A stretch of 64,000 nucleotides of DNA from Rhea pennata (taxonomy: Eukaryota; Chordata; Aves; Rheiformes; Rheidae): the NCBI RefSeq assembly GCF_028389875.1, contig NC_084666.1, forward strand, positions 30,412,308 to 30,476,307, written 5' to 3'. Positions within the stretch are counted from its first letter, which is position 1. The number at the start of each line of letters is the position of its first letter. Both the position numbers and the translations under genes were made by a program. Of this stretch, positions 12,365-24,090 are shown in pieces. Below the pieces are notes generated by a model. The model had not been told where the DNA came from and did no database searches. It was given only the letters and a program-made list of their open reading frames with translations.

Positions 12365-13494
12365 CCTGATCAGATGCACCTAAAAATGCTGAGGTAGCTG
12401 GTTGATGTCATTGCAAAGACACTCTTGCTTATCTTTGAAAGGTCATGGTGGTCAGGAGAGGTTCCTGAGGGCTCGAGGTATGCAAATGTCACTCCTATCT
12501 TCAGAAAAGAAAGAAGGGGAATCTGGGAAACTGCAGGCCAGTCAGCATCAACTCAGTCCCTAGGAAGGTGATGGAGCAATTAATCCAGGCTACCATTTCC
12601 AGATACATGAAGGAAAGGAAGATTATTGGGAGTAATCAACATGTATTTATGAAGGGGAAATCATCCAGCTACTGGAAATTACCTGACCTGATAGCCTTCC
12701 ATGATGAGATGACTGGATGAGAGGAGAGCAGTAGATGTTGTTTATGTTGACTTTAGTAAGGCTTTTTACACCATCTCCCGTAACAGCCTCATAGACAAGC
12801 TGATGAAGTTTGGATTAGATAAATTGTCAGTGAAGTGGACTGCAAATTTCCTGGGCTCAGCTGGTTGGGATCAGCAGCACAAAGTCCAGCTGGATGCCAG
12901 TCATTAGTGGTACCACCCACGAATTGATACTGGGGCCAGTGCTTTTTAATAGCTTCCTTAATGACCTGGATGACAGGAATGAATGCACCAAATGCACATC
13001 AGCAAGTCTGCTGATGACAGAAACCTGGGAGGAGTGGCTGATACACCCAGTGGTTGAGCTGCTATTCAGAAGGCCCTCAACAGGATGGAGAAATGGGCAG
13101 AGGAACCTCAGGAAATTCAGCAAAGGGAAGGGCCAAGACCTGCATTTGGGGGGGAGGGGATTTATCAATGTATATAAATACCCGATTGGAGAGTGTCAAG
13201 AGAACAGGGCTAGACTCTGCTCTGTGATGCCCAGAAACAGTGCAAGAGGCAGTGGATAAACTGAAGTACAGGAAATTCCACTTGAATGCAAGAAGACACT
13301 TCTTCCCCGTGAGAGCAGTTGAATCAGTTGCCCAGAGAGGTTGTGGAGTCTCCATTTCTGGAGATATTCAAAACCCTGTTGGACCCAGTGCTGGGCAACC
13401 TACCTTATTTGACCCTGCTTGAGCAGGGATCTTGACCCCGGTAATCTGCAGAGGTCCCTTCCAACCCCAACTATTCTGTGATAAAATTCTGTGA
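12365..13494 (+). mobile_element. CR1 LINE, 5'-truncated, internally deleted
   Basis: The sense strand follows the CR1 reverse-transcriptase and 3' UTR consensus from the 'ctggttgatgtcattgc' region through 'gcaaatgtcactcctatcttcag'. A frame near 12930-12985 reads LGPVLFNSFLNDLDD, the CR1 RT core. The 3' part ('ttgcccagagaggttgtgg', 'gaggtcccttccaacccc') ends in ATTCTGTGATAAAATTCTGTGA, the diagnostic CR1 tail. The RT frame is broken by stops and frameshifts. Near 13150-13165 the sequence jumps from the 'ctgcatttgggg' region to the 'tttatcaatgtatataaata' region, skipping what I estimate at several hundred bases of the usual element. It is a dead copy. Confidence 0.9.
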
Positions 13495-16400
13495 ATTTGA
13501 GGTGGATAAGGAGGGCTACAAGAGTTTCAGACAGACTGCAGGAAGATGTGGAAAGGTTTGGGTACGATGTGGTAGAGGAAGAGATTTGGAATTGAATACT
13601 ACTTCCTGCATTTCAGTGTTAGGGCAGCTCTTGCATATCAGAGCCAGTAACTGGCTCATTTGTGCTCTGAGGCAAAGATATTTAAAGGAGTTAGCCAGAA
13701 TTGGAAGTCAGACTCTTCAAAAATAGCACGAAAATTGACTGAAAAGCAAATAAATAAGAATCTCATCTTTTTAAGTCATTGGAACTGGGATTATTAATTT
13801 TTCATTGTTGGCATTTCAAGGTCACATCACAAAATGCATCTATTACTTCAGCAGTGATAGAATAAGTCCAAGTAGCATGACTTTCTTTAAAGCAATATCC
13901 TTGAAAAGTTAATTATCTAAAAGGTTTCAAAATGTTAATGGAAAAAGAAGAAAATGAATTCCCTTGAACTCAGAGAACTGTTAGTGAGATGTGTAGCTAT
14001 AAAAATACATGAAAGTATATGCTGGTATGTTTCCTTTAACTCTTGGAAAGCTGTATTTTTTGTTTTCTATTTTGCTTTGCTTTTTTAACAAAAAAGGAAA
14101 CCAGCAACGTAGGAAAAAGGAGCATAGCCTATTTACTTTCAAACATATGTTGTTCATATATCACAATTACATGTCATGGACTGGTGGTCCATTTGCCCAT
14201 GAAACCAGCAAAACTCTCAGTGGTAGCTTTCATCTGATTTTGTTTCTCATCCTAGAGCAACCACAACAAGGGCCTGTTGTTGTCTAAAAAAATGAACCTA
14301 GCTGAACCATAAAGCAGTGAAAGGGAAGAGGCTCCTGTTCTTCATGTGTTATCATAGCTGCTTATTTGCAGGAATCTTGCATTTCTTAAGCTGCATCCAC
14401 ATTTTGGGGACTTGCCAAGGCTTGCCAGAGAGTGACTGAACAGCCAGGTGCCAATTTACTGCACACTCCCTGCTCTGCACTAAGTTTCTATGTAACCCTT
14501 TGACAGGAGCGTAGGCTATCACACAAAAAAAGGAGAGTTGAGCATGGGGAAAGCATGGCCAGTTTCTTCTGCTTTTCCTCTCTTTCCTGGCTTTTTGGTA
14601 CCTGGCTTCCAGCTACCTTAAATGGAGCAGATGCTGGAGCATTGGGATTTCAGGACATCTTAGATTTTTGATACCTCCTTTGCTAAACAGACTTCCCCAT
14701 TATTCTGGAAGTTACAATCTGGAAACTGGATAAACTGAACATTTTCTCCAATTTATATACAACGGAAATACTTAAGGCAAAATAGTTTTTTGTTTTTGTT
14801 TTATTTTTATGAAGAAAGAAGTATGGTGTTTGGCTTGTAAAGTAACATAGTTTTAAATTTCTGATTCTTCATTGATGTTTTCAGTGACATGAGTCTTGTG
14901 CAAAGCTGGTTCAGCTGCAGGGCAGATCAGACTCCACAAATTTCTTGCCTTTGATAAACCTTAAAATGAAGAGGTTTACTGCTAAGACATTTCCCTGCCA
15001 TGCTGCAAAGTAAAACCCAACAGTGTTACAGGTTTCAAATAGAAAGTCAGGCTGGCAAGTCTAGCTTCCTTATTTAACTTAACTATCTACAACGTAAAAA
15101 TAGTCAACAGGAATGGAAGTTGTAATGAAACTGTGAATGAAATAATTTTTATTTTAGTAGACTACAGTTTCTCTAAGATTATAACCAAATTACTATCTTT
15201 AAAATGTTTATTAAATGCATCTAAAGTAATAATCTCTGATATAGAAATCATGGAAATACATGGAAATCTCTAGGATGTCCAGTATAGCATAAGATTCAAT
15301 ACCAGTCCCAGTGAATAAGAAAGTTGAAGGCAAAAACTTAATGGTCTTGTGATTCTGTAGGAAGCTAAGCTAACTTTCAGCCTACACTAGAATTTAATGA
15401 AAACATTTTAGGAAAATGTAATATAATATTGTATATCAATATTTAAAAGTCAATGGAAAAATTCTTACTGTCTTCGAAGTTAAATCTAAGGGTTTTTTTT
15501 TGTGTGTTTATGTAAAACATCCAAATTAACCTTCAGTTCAGCCAACTAATCCCATAGTTGACAGAAACTAGAATTTCTGTAGCATTTGGAAATCAGTATG
15601 AATGACTAAAAACATTCTTCTCTGCAGTTTTTTTGTTTTATGTGTTTTTTTCTTTTTTAGAAATGCAAAACTTGAACAAAGAGCTTGAAGAAGAAAGATA
15701 AAAACACTTGGAAACACAGAACCACATAGTAACCAAACCTGAAATACAAATTTGAGCAAGGAGCATATTGGATGACAAAAGAAGACAAATGATTGTTAGT
15801 CTTTGGAATTTCTACTTATAAATAGAGGATTTCTGGGCAGCAGAACAACAAAATGCAGTTTATTTTGAGGCAGAGAGGAAAGATAGCTGCAGACATGAAA
15901 CAACCAATCTCTTTTAGTTGGGAGTTGAATAAGAAAGAAATATTGGGTTTTACAGTGACTGTAATGAATGGTTAGTGAAATTGCTGCAACTAACCCATCC
16001 TGTCCAATGGCGTTACTTGAAATGGCCTTCTGAGAAAAGTTCTGACTGAGTAAGCTCTGAAACATGTTGTATCTTTTCAAGTCCATGTTTTAGTACTATC
16101 CACTTCTGTTGTTGAGTCAGTTTGTTACAGTTTTCTACTCCTCAAAATGACGCTGAGGATTTATCTGCTGGGGACTTACTATTCTATTACTGAATTAAAC
16201 TGCAAAGTTGTTTATATACCCAGCAGCACTGCTAGTTAAAGCAGAGATAATGCATCGTCAAAGCAAATTATAGCTCATACCAAAAAAGAAGAAAGTAAGG
16301 ATTTTGAAGACAGACCATGCAAATACTTTGAAGAGAGATATTCACAGATGCTACAGTCAGAATAGACCATTGCAGCAATTTGACTTGCCCTCCTACATAG

Positions 16401-17715
16401 CAGACTGCGTAACGCTGATGAAATGGGTGAAGTCTTGGGCTGTACTGTTATGAACACTTATGCACACTTAAAGCATATGAATATTTTCTTTGTAGACACT
16501 GGGATTTTCTAAGTTAAGAAGGTTATAGGGCATTTGTAGGAAAGATGTTTTAAAGGACTCGTACTCTTTTTATTTAAATCACTTATCATAATAACTTATT
16601 TCAACAGTAAAAAAGACAGAAAGAAACATTTTTCACTGTGAGTCCAGAAATGCCTGTTATTTGAAAGCAAAGGAAAATAAAGAAGAACTTGCTGTGTGTT
16701 AATGTTTTTGTTTTTGGCATTTTCAAATGCAGCCAAATAAATCACTCTTGTAATTTCACCTTGATAATACATTACTTTACCTCATGAAAGAAATTTGGAA
16801 GCAGGCTTTAGTCTCTGCTGAGTACTTGGACATTAATCAACTCTTTTATAATAATGGGAAGGAAAAACTCCTGAATAAACAGGCAATTGTTGGAATTAGT
16901 TGAAGAGTGCCTTAACACTTGAAATGCAATTTTATCAGCTTCCATGAAATATTAAGGCCAGCCCCGATTGATCCTTGGATAAGAGGAAAACTTAAGGAAG
17001 ACTTAAGATTCTGTATAAAGTTATTCAGTGTCTGTATCCACTTGGTGTTTTACAAGAGCTTAGGGGTAATATTAGAAGTATATATAAGATGCCACTTATG
17101 AAATGAATCATTAAACTAAAATACTTTGCTAAGAGATTAAGTTAATAGAGTGGTGTAGGGAAATGATGATTTTTGTCGAAACATTGTGTTGCTGAAAAAT
17201 TTCAAACCAACTCACTGCTTTTAGAGGGTAAGTGGTAAACTACTAATAATTTGTGCATGATTGAGGGACTTTGGTTTCAGGGTTCAGGCTATATTTCAAA
17301 TAAAATAATTGTATTCTATCTATCTGCACACCTTAGCTTCAACTGGAAAGTCTGCACTTTACTTCCTGTTAATCATTCTGCATTTTCACTGGATACATGC
17401 TCTGTTTTACAGCAGAGCTGTTTTCGACTATCTTAGTGAATTTACCTGGGAATATGCACACTATTGAATAGGCACATGTACTTATACAGTGCTCCTAAGG
17501 CATGATGTTATGTTGAAAATTTTTCTTGACTTCAATAAAATAAAATCAGACTCTGATTAAAAGCATTTTATAAATACAATGCTTGTTAAATGAGTCTAGT
17601 TATTTTATAAATGTAAGCTTACAGGGTCATGAATTATAAAAAACTATAAAATGTAAAATCTAGACTACAACAGTCCATGTTTTGTTGTACATAATGGTTC
17701 TTCATTGTTTCCAGG

Positions 17716-17869
17716 ATGGAACATGAGGCTACCCAGCTAGAAAAGCAGCATGTGCATAGTGTATATGAAAATACAGCTGCCTACTTTAATGATCTGCAGA
17801 GCAAAGTGTGGCCTCGTGTCCGTCACTTTCTGCTGGAGCAGAAGCCGGGCAGTCTCGTTGCAGACATAG
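17716..17869 (+). CDS. TRMT9B: TRMT9B coding exon 1
   Basis: The acceptor AG is at 17713-17714, and the ATG at 17716 begins MEHEATQLEKQHVHSVYE. The exon encodes residues 1-51 and the first base of codon 52, ending at ATA G before GTAAGC. The HVHxVYE start and the PGSLVADI end are family hallmarks. The final residues supply the first half of SAM motif I, so the exon 2 join is needed to complete DIGCGTG. Confidence 0.96.
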
Positions 17870-20800
17870 GTAAGCTGTTCCTTTGGATGCACCAAAATAT
17901 TGTCTAGCTCGTAGGTTAATTGTACACATCTTCCAGAGCAATTGTTTTTAAAAATTTTTAATCATCTTATTAAAATTGTTTTAAAATTATTCTTAAACCC
18001 ATACTAGTTGCCATTTACCACTTATTTTGTAATATATTTGATAGTACATTAGGTAGCCAATAAATACAATTTTAAACTTATTTTGATTGAGGTAAGCCTT
18101 AATCTACCAGTTTCCCCAACCTAGACCTAGTGGTCTGTGGTTCCCCTGCAGACTTTCTTAAAAAAAAGTGTTAATAGGTTAATTATTTCATTTTTCATTT
18201 TGTTAATTTGTTCTAAAACTCCAGATTTGAAAGAAATCTGATGAATTCATTGTTAAAAAAAAAGAATTAAGATGTCAGAATCTCCCAGTGATCCCGAATA
18301 TGGACAGCAAAACTTTTTTTTTTTTTTTTTTTTGCTATGGCCTTGTGTTTTCTATATGTTCATTTTATAACTTGACCAACTAGTGAACCTACAGACTCCT
18401 TTGGGATTTGCAGATGCTGGTGTGTTTCCGTTGTGTTTTATGAATTCACACCTATAAAGTACATCACTTCAAACCAAATGTTCCATTGCACCCCTGGATT
18501 TTCCTTCCTCTTTAGCCTAATAAAGCACTTCTGTGCAGCAAATTACAATACATGTACAAATACATTACACATTGGCCTAGTCCTGTCAGAGGAAAGCATT
18601 CGTTAAAAATCTTATAGGCCATAATCTAAAGATCATGACAGCTCTCCTGCTGCTGTCAAGCCCAGTCCCCACAAAAAAACTTGGGCTACTGTTATTATGA
18701 ATATGTATCTTATTTAATGTGTCTGCACCGTTTTCAGTAATCATCTCAGGAAATATCCTGTAGTATCCATTCATCCAACAGTCAGTTTAAAATGATATTT
18801 CTCAGACAAAATGTTTTGTCACTCTCTAGGAATTATTTAAAGCTTTGCTGAAGTTCTTCGAGGCTGCACCAGCAGGCATCATGGTGGCTGCTGAAAGCTT
18901 AAGGTCACCCCTTTACAGTTTAGCTGTAATAATTTTAGCGCATATCTGATGCATCTGCAGAGAAGGTAGATACTTACCAGGTTACCAATAAGAATATTCC
19001 CATCCAGGCTTAATGTGCCTTACAGGAATCTGCCTATAGCATTCACTTTTGGTGCGCATTTCTGGAGGAGGGTTGCCTGGTGGCACCAAAAGTTTCAAAA
19101 TGAGATAATCAACTGATAATTTCCTTTTCTGTTTAATACTACCTAGTATTAAAATATTTTTGTTTGATAGCTTTACATGAAGCATGATAATAGTAACAGA
19201 ATAAAACATCCTTTTGCCTAATTGCCATATTATTGTTCCTTTGTCAGAATAAATGACAATAGCATGGCAAGAGTTAATAGCTTCATGAAGAAATACACTC
19301 TCTTATTGACTCACTTTAAAGTGAATCTTCTGTAAATGTGGAATTTCAGAGTATCAGGAGTGTTACCACTATTTGGCTTCATTCTGGAGTGTACCCAATA
19401 CTCCAGAATACCCTCTATGATTAAAAAACACTCTGCCAAAAGCTATATATTAAGCAGCTGAAATGTCTAAATCAGTATACACATAACTTACATATTTAAT
19501 GGTCTACGTTCCTTCTACAAACACAATAACCAATAAGATCTTACACTAATTTTAAAGCTCACACTTTCTTACTAATGTGTAGAGCTTCATGTTTTATTGC
19601 ATACCATCCTTGAACTGCATTAATAGTATTAATCTTTTTTCATTTATATCGAGAATTACTTCAAAGAACAATGCTTGCTTTTTGCTTTGGAAATGTGCTT
19701 TTTTTTCACTACTGAAGTGTTGTGCTCCTTTACAGCAGTTCCTGTGCTGTCTCTGTAGATGATGGTGCACATTAACATCAATGAGAGCAACAGTGCTGCA
19801 AGAAGCAGTGATGTTTCTAAAGATAACTCCAGGCCTTTAAATTGAATTTCCAATACTGTGATAGTTCTTTTTGCCAAGCTGCTACCCTGTTGCTTAGCTG
19901 TCAACTTTCAGAAATTATTCTTCACTACTGACCCATAACTGCAATGAATGTTTCCTAATCTAATTTTGAAAAGTGCCTGTTATGCGTACAATATTGAAGA
20001 ACACTCTGAAAGATTTCGGTTTAGTATAGCACAGTCCTTTAGGAGACACACTTTTAGGTGGAAGGCATTCTGAAACTGTTCATTACATTCTTGTGTGTGA
20101 TATGTAATGTGTATAATGTGTTAAAGCAGAGAGAAGGAGAACGTGCCTGCAACATGGGAGAAATTTTCATGACTCACAGTTATCTTTGAGTCTGTATCTG
20201 AAGTTAAAATTCTCCTCTCTGACTTGTGTCAATCATAGTTGTCATTTAGGATTTCTTAGAGAGAAATCTTTTCCTCTGATTTGCAGTCACAGATCTCTAC
20301 CTGGCTGTAGATCTTGGTGGAGTTGTTAACAGGACATGAAGCATGGACTATGATGGCTCCAGTACGGAGACCTAGCTGTGGGCCAATGGATCCGTGTCTT
20401 CATTAGTCCTTTTCCCTTGCATCCTCTATAAATAGGAAGTTTTGCAGATGTAGTGCATGGGATTTAGCAGAGACTATTGGAAGAAAGATCTTTGCAGCTC
20501 ACCAAAAAGACAAACCATATTAGTTTCAGGACATCCCCCAAGCAGAAAGTAGTCGGAGGCTGGGAGGGTACTGAGAAAAAGGGTCATAGATGCTTACCCT
20601 GTTCCTGCTTTTCCTGGATGCCTGTTTACAGTCACTACTGCAAAAAAGATACTGGACTGTATAGAGTGCCAGTGTGAACTGGCATGGCTTTTCTCTTATT
20701 CTGTGGTATGTAAGAGCAGCTGCAGAGGGTCAGTCAGTATCTGTCACCTGCACGTACCCTTCTTCCCCAAAGAAATATGGATAACCTGGTATTACAAAGG

Positions 20801-23768
20801 GCTATGGAAAGAGATTTTTGATGGTGATGTTTATGTCATGCCATTCCTAATAGTGTAAACATACAATTTCAAACGGTCCAAATGAATCCTTTGGGAATTA
20901 GGCTGGTAGGAGCAAATCCACATTTTGTTTTCCAGAAAACTCTAGGATTAGGAAAGACACCCCCTTCACCCGAATATTTTTGCTGCTTTGGAAGGGATAG
21001 CAAATGTTCATAACATATGACTTCTATTATAGTAAAGAGTATTCTTTTCTTTTCAGGTTGTGGAACTGGAAAATATCTCAGTGTCAACAGTCAGGTGTAT
21101 ACTCTTGGCTGTGATTACTGTGGACCATTGGTAGAGATTGCAAGGAGGAAAGGTGATGAAGTTCTGGTATGTGACAACCTTAACCTTCCCTTTAGGGATC
21201 AGTGCTTCAATGCAGTCATTTCCATTGGAGGTAAGAGATTATACATGCATTTGGTCCTGCAAAAAATAGGAATTCTTATGGATCCTTTTCGGTTAAATTT
21301 GTTTTGAAACAATTCCCTTACAATCATAGCAGGTATTACTGAAGTAAATGTAGTAAACAAGAAAAAAACCTAGGGTCATTGCGCAGTGGTGCTGTTGACC
21401 AGGGAGGTCATTTGTTTGGATCATTTGTTTATGTGTTGCCTTGTCTGCCCCGTGGAGAAAAGATTCCTTTCTAACATGCGTTATAAACAAGTAAAAACTA
21501 GTATAAACAATGTTGCTTAGAGTTTAAACACTTTAGGTGGTCAAGATAAACTCTTGGTTCCTCCTTAGGATCTGTTTTGACCAGCAAATGCATTGAAATG
21601 AAAACTTGCTTTGACTAGATCAGAACCTGAAACTCATGTTAACTATCATGTGCTATGAATATATATTTGTCTTAAAATAGTCATGAAGTAAGAATTTAGA
21701 GCCATCCAAGTACCTGTTATCTAAAATAAGTCAAGAATCTCGGAGTCTTAAATCCTCTGATCCCTCTTTTTGACAATACTATTCATAGTTGAGAGGTATA
21801 GTGAGGAAAGAGTAGATGAGGAAGGAAGATAAGAAGAGAAGGAGAGAGAGAGGGAAGAGGAAGGGGAAAGCAAGAGAGAGAGCAAATTCAAATATCTGCT
21901 TTTTAACTCTATGCTACCCAGTCTTTCAGACTGTTTTCATCATATGAGCAAAATGATGAAGCATGAAAGTTGTTATTGGTGACAATAAAGAAACTACTCA
22001 AAATATGTCAGAACTGTAATTTAAAGTGTGTTTTACACAAATGTACAAAATTTTAAAGCAAAGAAACAGTGACTAATATACAAGCAGTATTTATATTACT
22101 TTGCTTTCGTTTTAACTGGTGAACCGGTGAGCCAGTGAGACATATCCACATTTCAGGTATTGTAGCATGATCCCAGTGCTATCAGATCAACCCACGTTGA
22201 AGGATAGCCTATGTATGTGATATTTATACCAATTACAGGCCTGACCAGACTAAATGTTCAAGTGGCATTTTTGTAAATTTAACAATAGTGAATTTTAACT
22301 GCTCTTGAACAGAGATTTGCTTTACTTCTAGCCATCTAATTCTAGATAAAATGTTTCTCATCACATTCCAGAGACGGACAAATATTTGTGTAAATATTCA
22401 AATACTCTTCTTGGCTTTGCCAGTATAATCTTGTTTATAGGCTTTATATTTCTTTAGAGTCACCAAAGCAGTTATATAATTTTAACTGTGGAGAATATTG
22501 AGTCCATAAAATGAATTGCTTAGATAGGGACTGCATAGATCCTGTTTGTTGTGAAAGAGAGCAATCCAGTGTAAACTTGCATGGTGTTACCAATAAATAT
22601 GACACTGTTAGTGGCTTGCAGTGAGTGATACATGTGATGTGGCAACTAAAATGATTAAACGCACAGAATAGGTTGGAGCAGGAAATACAAAATGCTAATA
22701 TTCAATACATAATGCCTTTCATTTTTTGTAGTGATCCATCATTTCTCAACTAAACAAAGAAGAATCAGAGCAATAAAGGAAATGGCGAGGGTACTGATGC
22801 CCGGAGGCCAGATGATGATTTATGTTTGGGCTATGGAACAGAAGAATCGCCGCTTTGAGAAACAAGATGTATTTGTTCCTTGGAACAAGGCCTTGTGCTC
22901 ACGGCATTTTTCAGAATCGAATCAATCCGAAGATAAGGGTGAGTTTGTGCAAACTGTAAAAAGCCAGGAGATACACCCTGCACAGCTAGTCATCTCTGAC
23001 TGCAGCTGTCCAGCCAAACTGCAGTCAGATACAGATTCAAAGCATTCCCGCAATATGGACCATTGCCTGTCCAGAGCCTGCTGCATGAAAATTTCTGAAG
23101 ATGAAAACAGATTTTACAGTGCTCTAGGAAGATCTTTCCGTTCATGGTTTTCCTCCAGATCCTTGGATGAATCAGCCCTGAGAAAGCAATCTGAGAAGAT
23201 GAAGCCTCTGAAGAATGAAGGAGAATGGACAAACAGTGCCATATCTATTCAGCATTCAAGACACTGCAGTTTGGAGTTAGGTCTTCATGGGGCACTTTTA
23301 AAAGAACAAAGTTTAGATGATGATGACGTGTTTGTCGAAAACCTGCCTGTCAAAAAAACAGGGTGGTCACCAGCCACAGATGCAGTGAAGGATTTAAATC
23401 TAAATGGAGGACACGAAAGTGTAATTCAGAGCAAAAGTGAAGAAACTTCATTTGTGAGTGGCCCAGTGGAAGACAGCGACTACAGCTGCAGTTATAACAA
23501 AGATGATGCTGGTAAGTCTAATGCCAGCAAATTTTTCAAAAGAACTTCAACAACTGACTCCACTGATTCTGCTTTGGATTCAGCAGTGTCTGTTGGGGAC
23601 CAAACTGCTGACACACTAGATACAAAAGCCTTCATGCGTTATTACCATGTTTTTCGGGAAGGGGAGTTGTGCTCTCTGGTAGAGGAGAATATGCCTGAGC
23701 TTCAGATACTTTCTTCCTGCTATGATCATGGAAACTGGTGCATTATTGCAGAGAAAAAAGGGAAATAG
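17716..23768 (+). CDS. TRMT9B: TRMT9B (KIAA1456) methyltransferase-like protein, whole coding span
   Basis: Three exons (17716-17869, 21057-21230, 22732-23768) join in frame to 454 codons plus TAG, matching the human length as I recall it. The N-terminal half is a class I SAM-dependent methyltransferase fold of the Trm9/ALKBH8 family. Motif I is DIGCGTGKYL at about residues 50-59, the acidic motif II is GCDYCGPL (Asp71), VCDNLNLPF is at about 89-97, ISIGVIHHF at about 106-114, and RVLMPGGQMMIYVWAMEQ at about 129-146. A long Ser-rich, low-complexity insert follows (about 165-405). The C-terminal block has the family's RYYHVFREGELCSL and NWCIIAEKK motifs. Yeast Trm9 methylates tRNA wobble uridines. 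For TRMT9B the substrate is uncertain, and it is described as a growth-suppressing, largely neuronal relative. The SAM-binding residues look intact here. The gene is convergent with DLC1. The start ATG sits one base after the acceptor. Confidence 0.96.
17870..21056 (+). other. TRMT9B: TRMT9B intron between coding exons 1 and 2
   Basis: The intron begins GTAAGC and ends TTTTCTTTTCAG. It contains a 20-base T run (18314-18333) and an inverted repeat at 19381-19409. No additional exon or gene is seen. Short open frames on either strand have no recognisable similarity. Confidence 0.9.
19381..19409. other. 10-bp perfect inverted repeat (intronic hairpin)
   Basis: ATTCTGGAGT at 19381-19390 and ACTCCAGAAT at 19400-19409 are exact reverse complements. 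With a G-U and a T-A pair the stem extends to 12 bp around a five-base loop. It lies inside a TRMT9B intron, and its function is unknown. Confidence 0.65.
21057..21230 (+). CDS. TRMT9B: TRMT9B coding exon 2
   Basis: Flanked by TTTCAG and GTAAGA. The 174 bases keep phase 1 at both ends and encode the rest of motif I (GCGTGKYL), the GCDYCGPLVEIA motif and the CDNLNLPFRD motif, ending at ISIG. This is the core of the SAM-binding site. Joining GG with TG at the next exon gives GGAGTG, reading IGVIHHF as expected for the family. Confidence 0.96.
21231..22731 (+). other. TRMT9B: TRMT9B intron between coding exons 2 and 3
   Basis: The intron begins GTAAGA and ends TTTTTTGTAG. A purine-rich, GA-repetitive tract lies at about 21785-21885. 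Nothing gene-like was seen in the rest. Confidence 0.9.
21785..21885. repeat. Homopurine GA-rich tract
   Basis: About 100 bases made almost entirely of G and A, with GAGAGAGA and GGAAG words, inside a TRMT9B intron. Such tracts can form triplex DNA and are mutation-prone. It is degenerate rather than a clean microsatellite. Confidence 0.75.
22732..23768 (+). CDS. TRMT9B: TRMT9B terminal coding exon
   Basis: The acceptor is TTTTTTGTAG, and the stop TAG is at 23766-23768. The exon encodes about residues 110-454: the end of the methyltransferase domain (VIHHFSTKQRRIRAIKEMARVL, then PGGQMMIYVWAMEQKN), a long Ser/Asp-rich disordered region with RSFRSWFSSRSLDES (a conserved, phosphosite-like block), and the C-terminal Trm9-like motif RYYHVFREGEL. 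The frame is uninterrupted, and no truncation is seen. Confidence 0.96.
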
Positions 23769-24090
23769 CTGTAAAAAGAACAGAACGAAATTTCAATAAC
23801 TGGGGATTTTAAAAAATAAGATGCTTCTTATGTTCCTGTAATCATGCACTATGACATGAAATTTCAATTTCATATAGTTGTGTGCCATCCATTTTCAATT
23901 TTGTTATCTATCTACCTACAAATCTATCTAATGCAAGTTCTGTATATAGAAATGAAGGTGGTTAACAATATTTATGTTTTGTTAAACTTTTATGAAGTTA
24001 AAATTGGAAAGTTTTATATTGCTTTTAGCAAATAACTGTGTTTTTAAATATACTTTTCTATTGAAAAATAAAACATTTTTATAAGAGAAG
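23769..24090 (+). other. TRMT9B: TRMT9B 3' UTR, proximal form
   Basis: AT-rich sequence after the stop, with AATAAA at 24067-24072, a likely poly(A) signal about 300 bases downstream. A second AATAAA at 24789-24794 could terminate a longer form. Which signals are used cannot be decided from sequence. Confidence 0.6.

Larger units (their letters stand above)
2226..17714 (+). other. TRMT9B: Inferred first intron of TRMT9B
   Basis: Noncoding stretch between the CpG-island donor and the acceptor before the first coding exon (CCAG, AG at 17713-17714). It holds old and younger CR1 copies and homopolymer tracts. No exon with recognisable protein similarity was found. Additional untranslated exons, common in this gene family, may be hidden here. 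Confidence 0.5.

Noticed and set aside
12857..13422. Multiple short frames on both strands
   Set aside because: They are fragments and shadows of the decayed CR1 element.
19656..19904. An 82-codon minus-strand frame with a hydrophobic stretch
   Set aside because: It lies in a TRMT9B intron, with no family match or supporting signals. A single hydrophobic run is common by chance.
23560..23600. A shared DSALDS word in TRMT9B and DLC1
   Set aside because: It is a six-residue low-complexity acidic/serine match between neighbouring genes, and coincidence is the simplest explanation.
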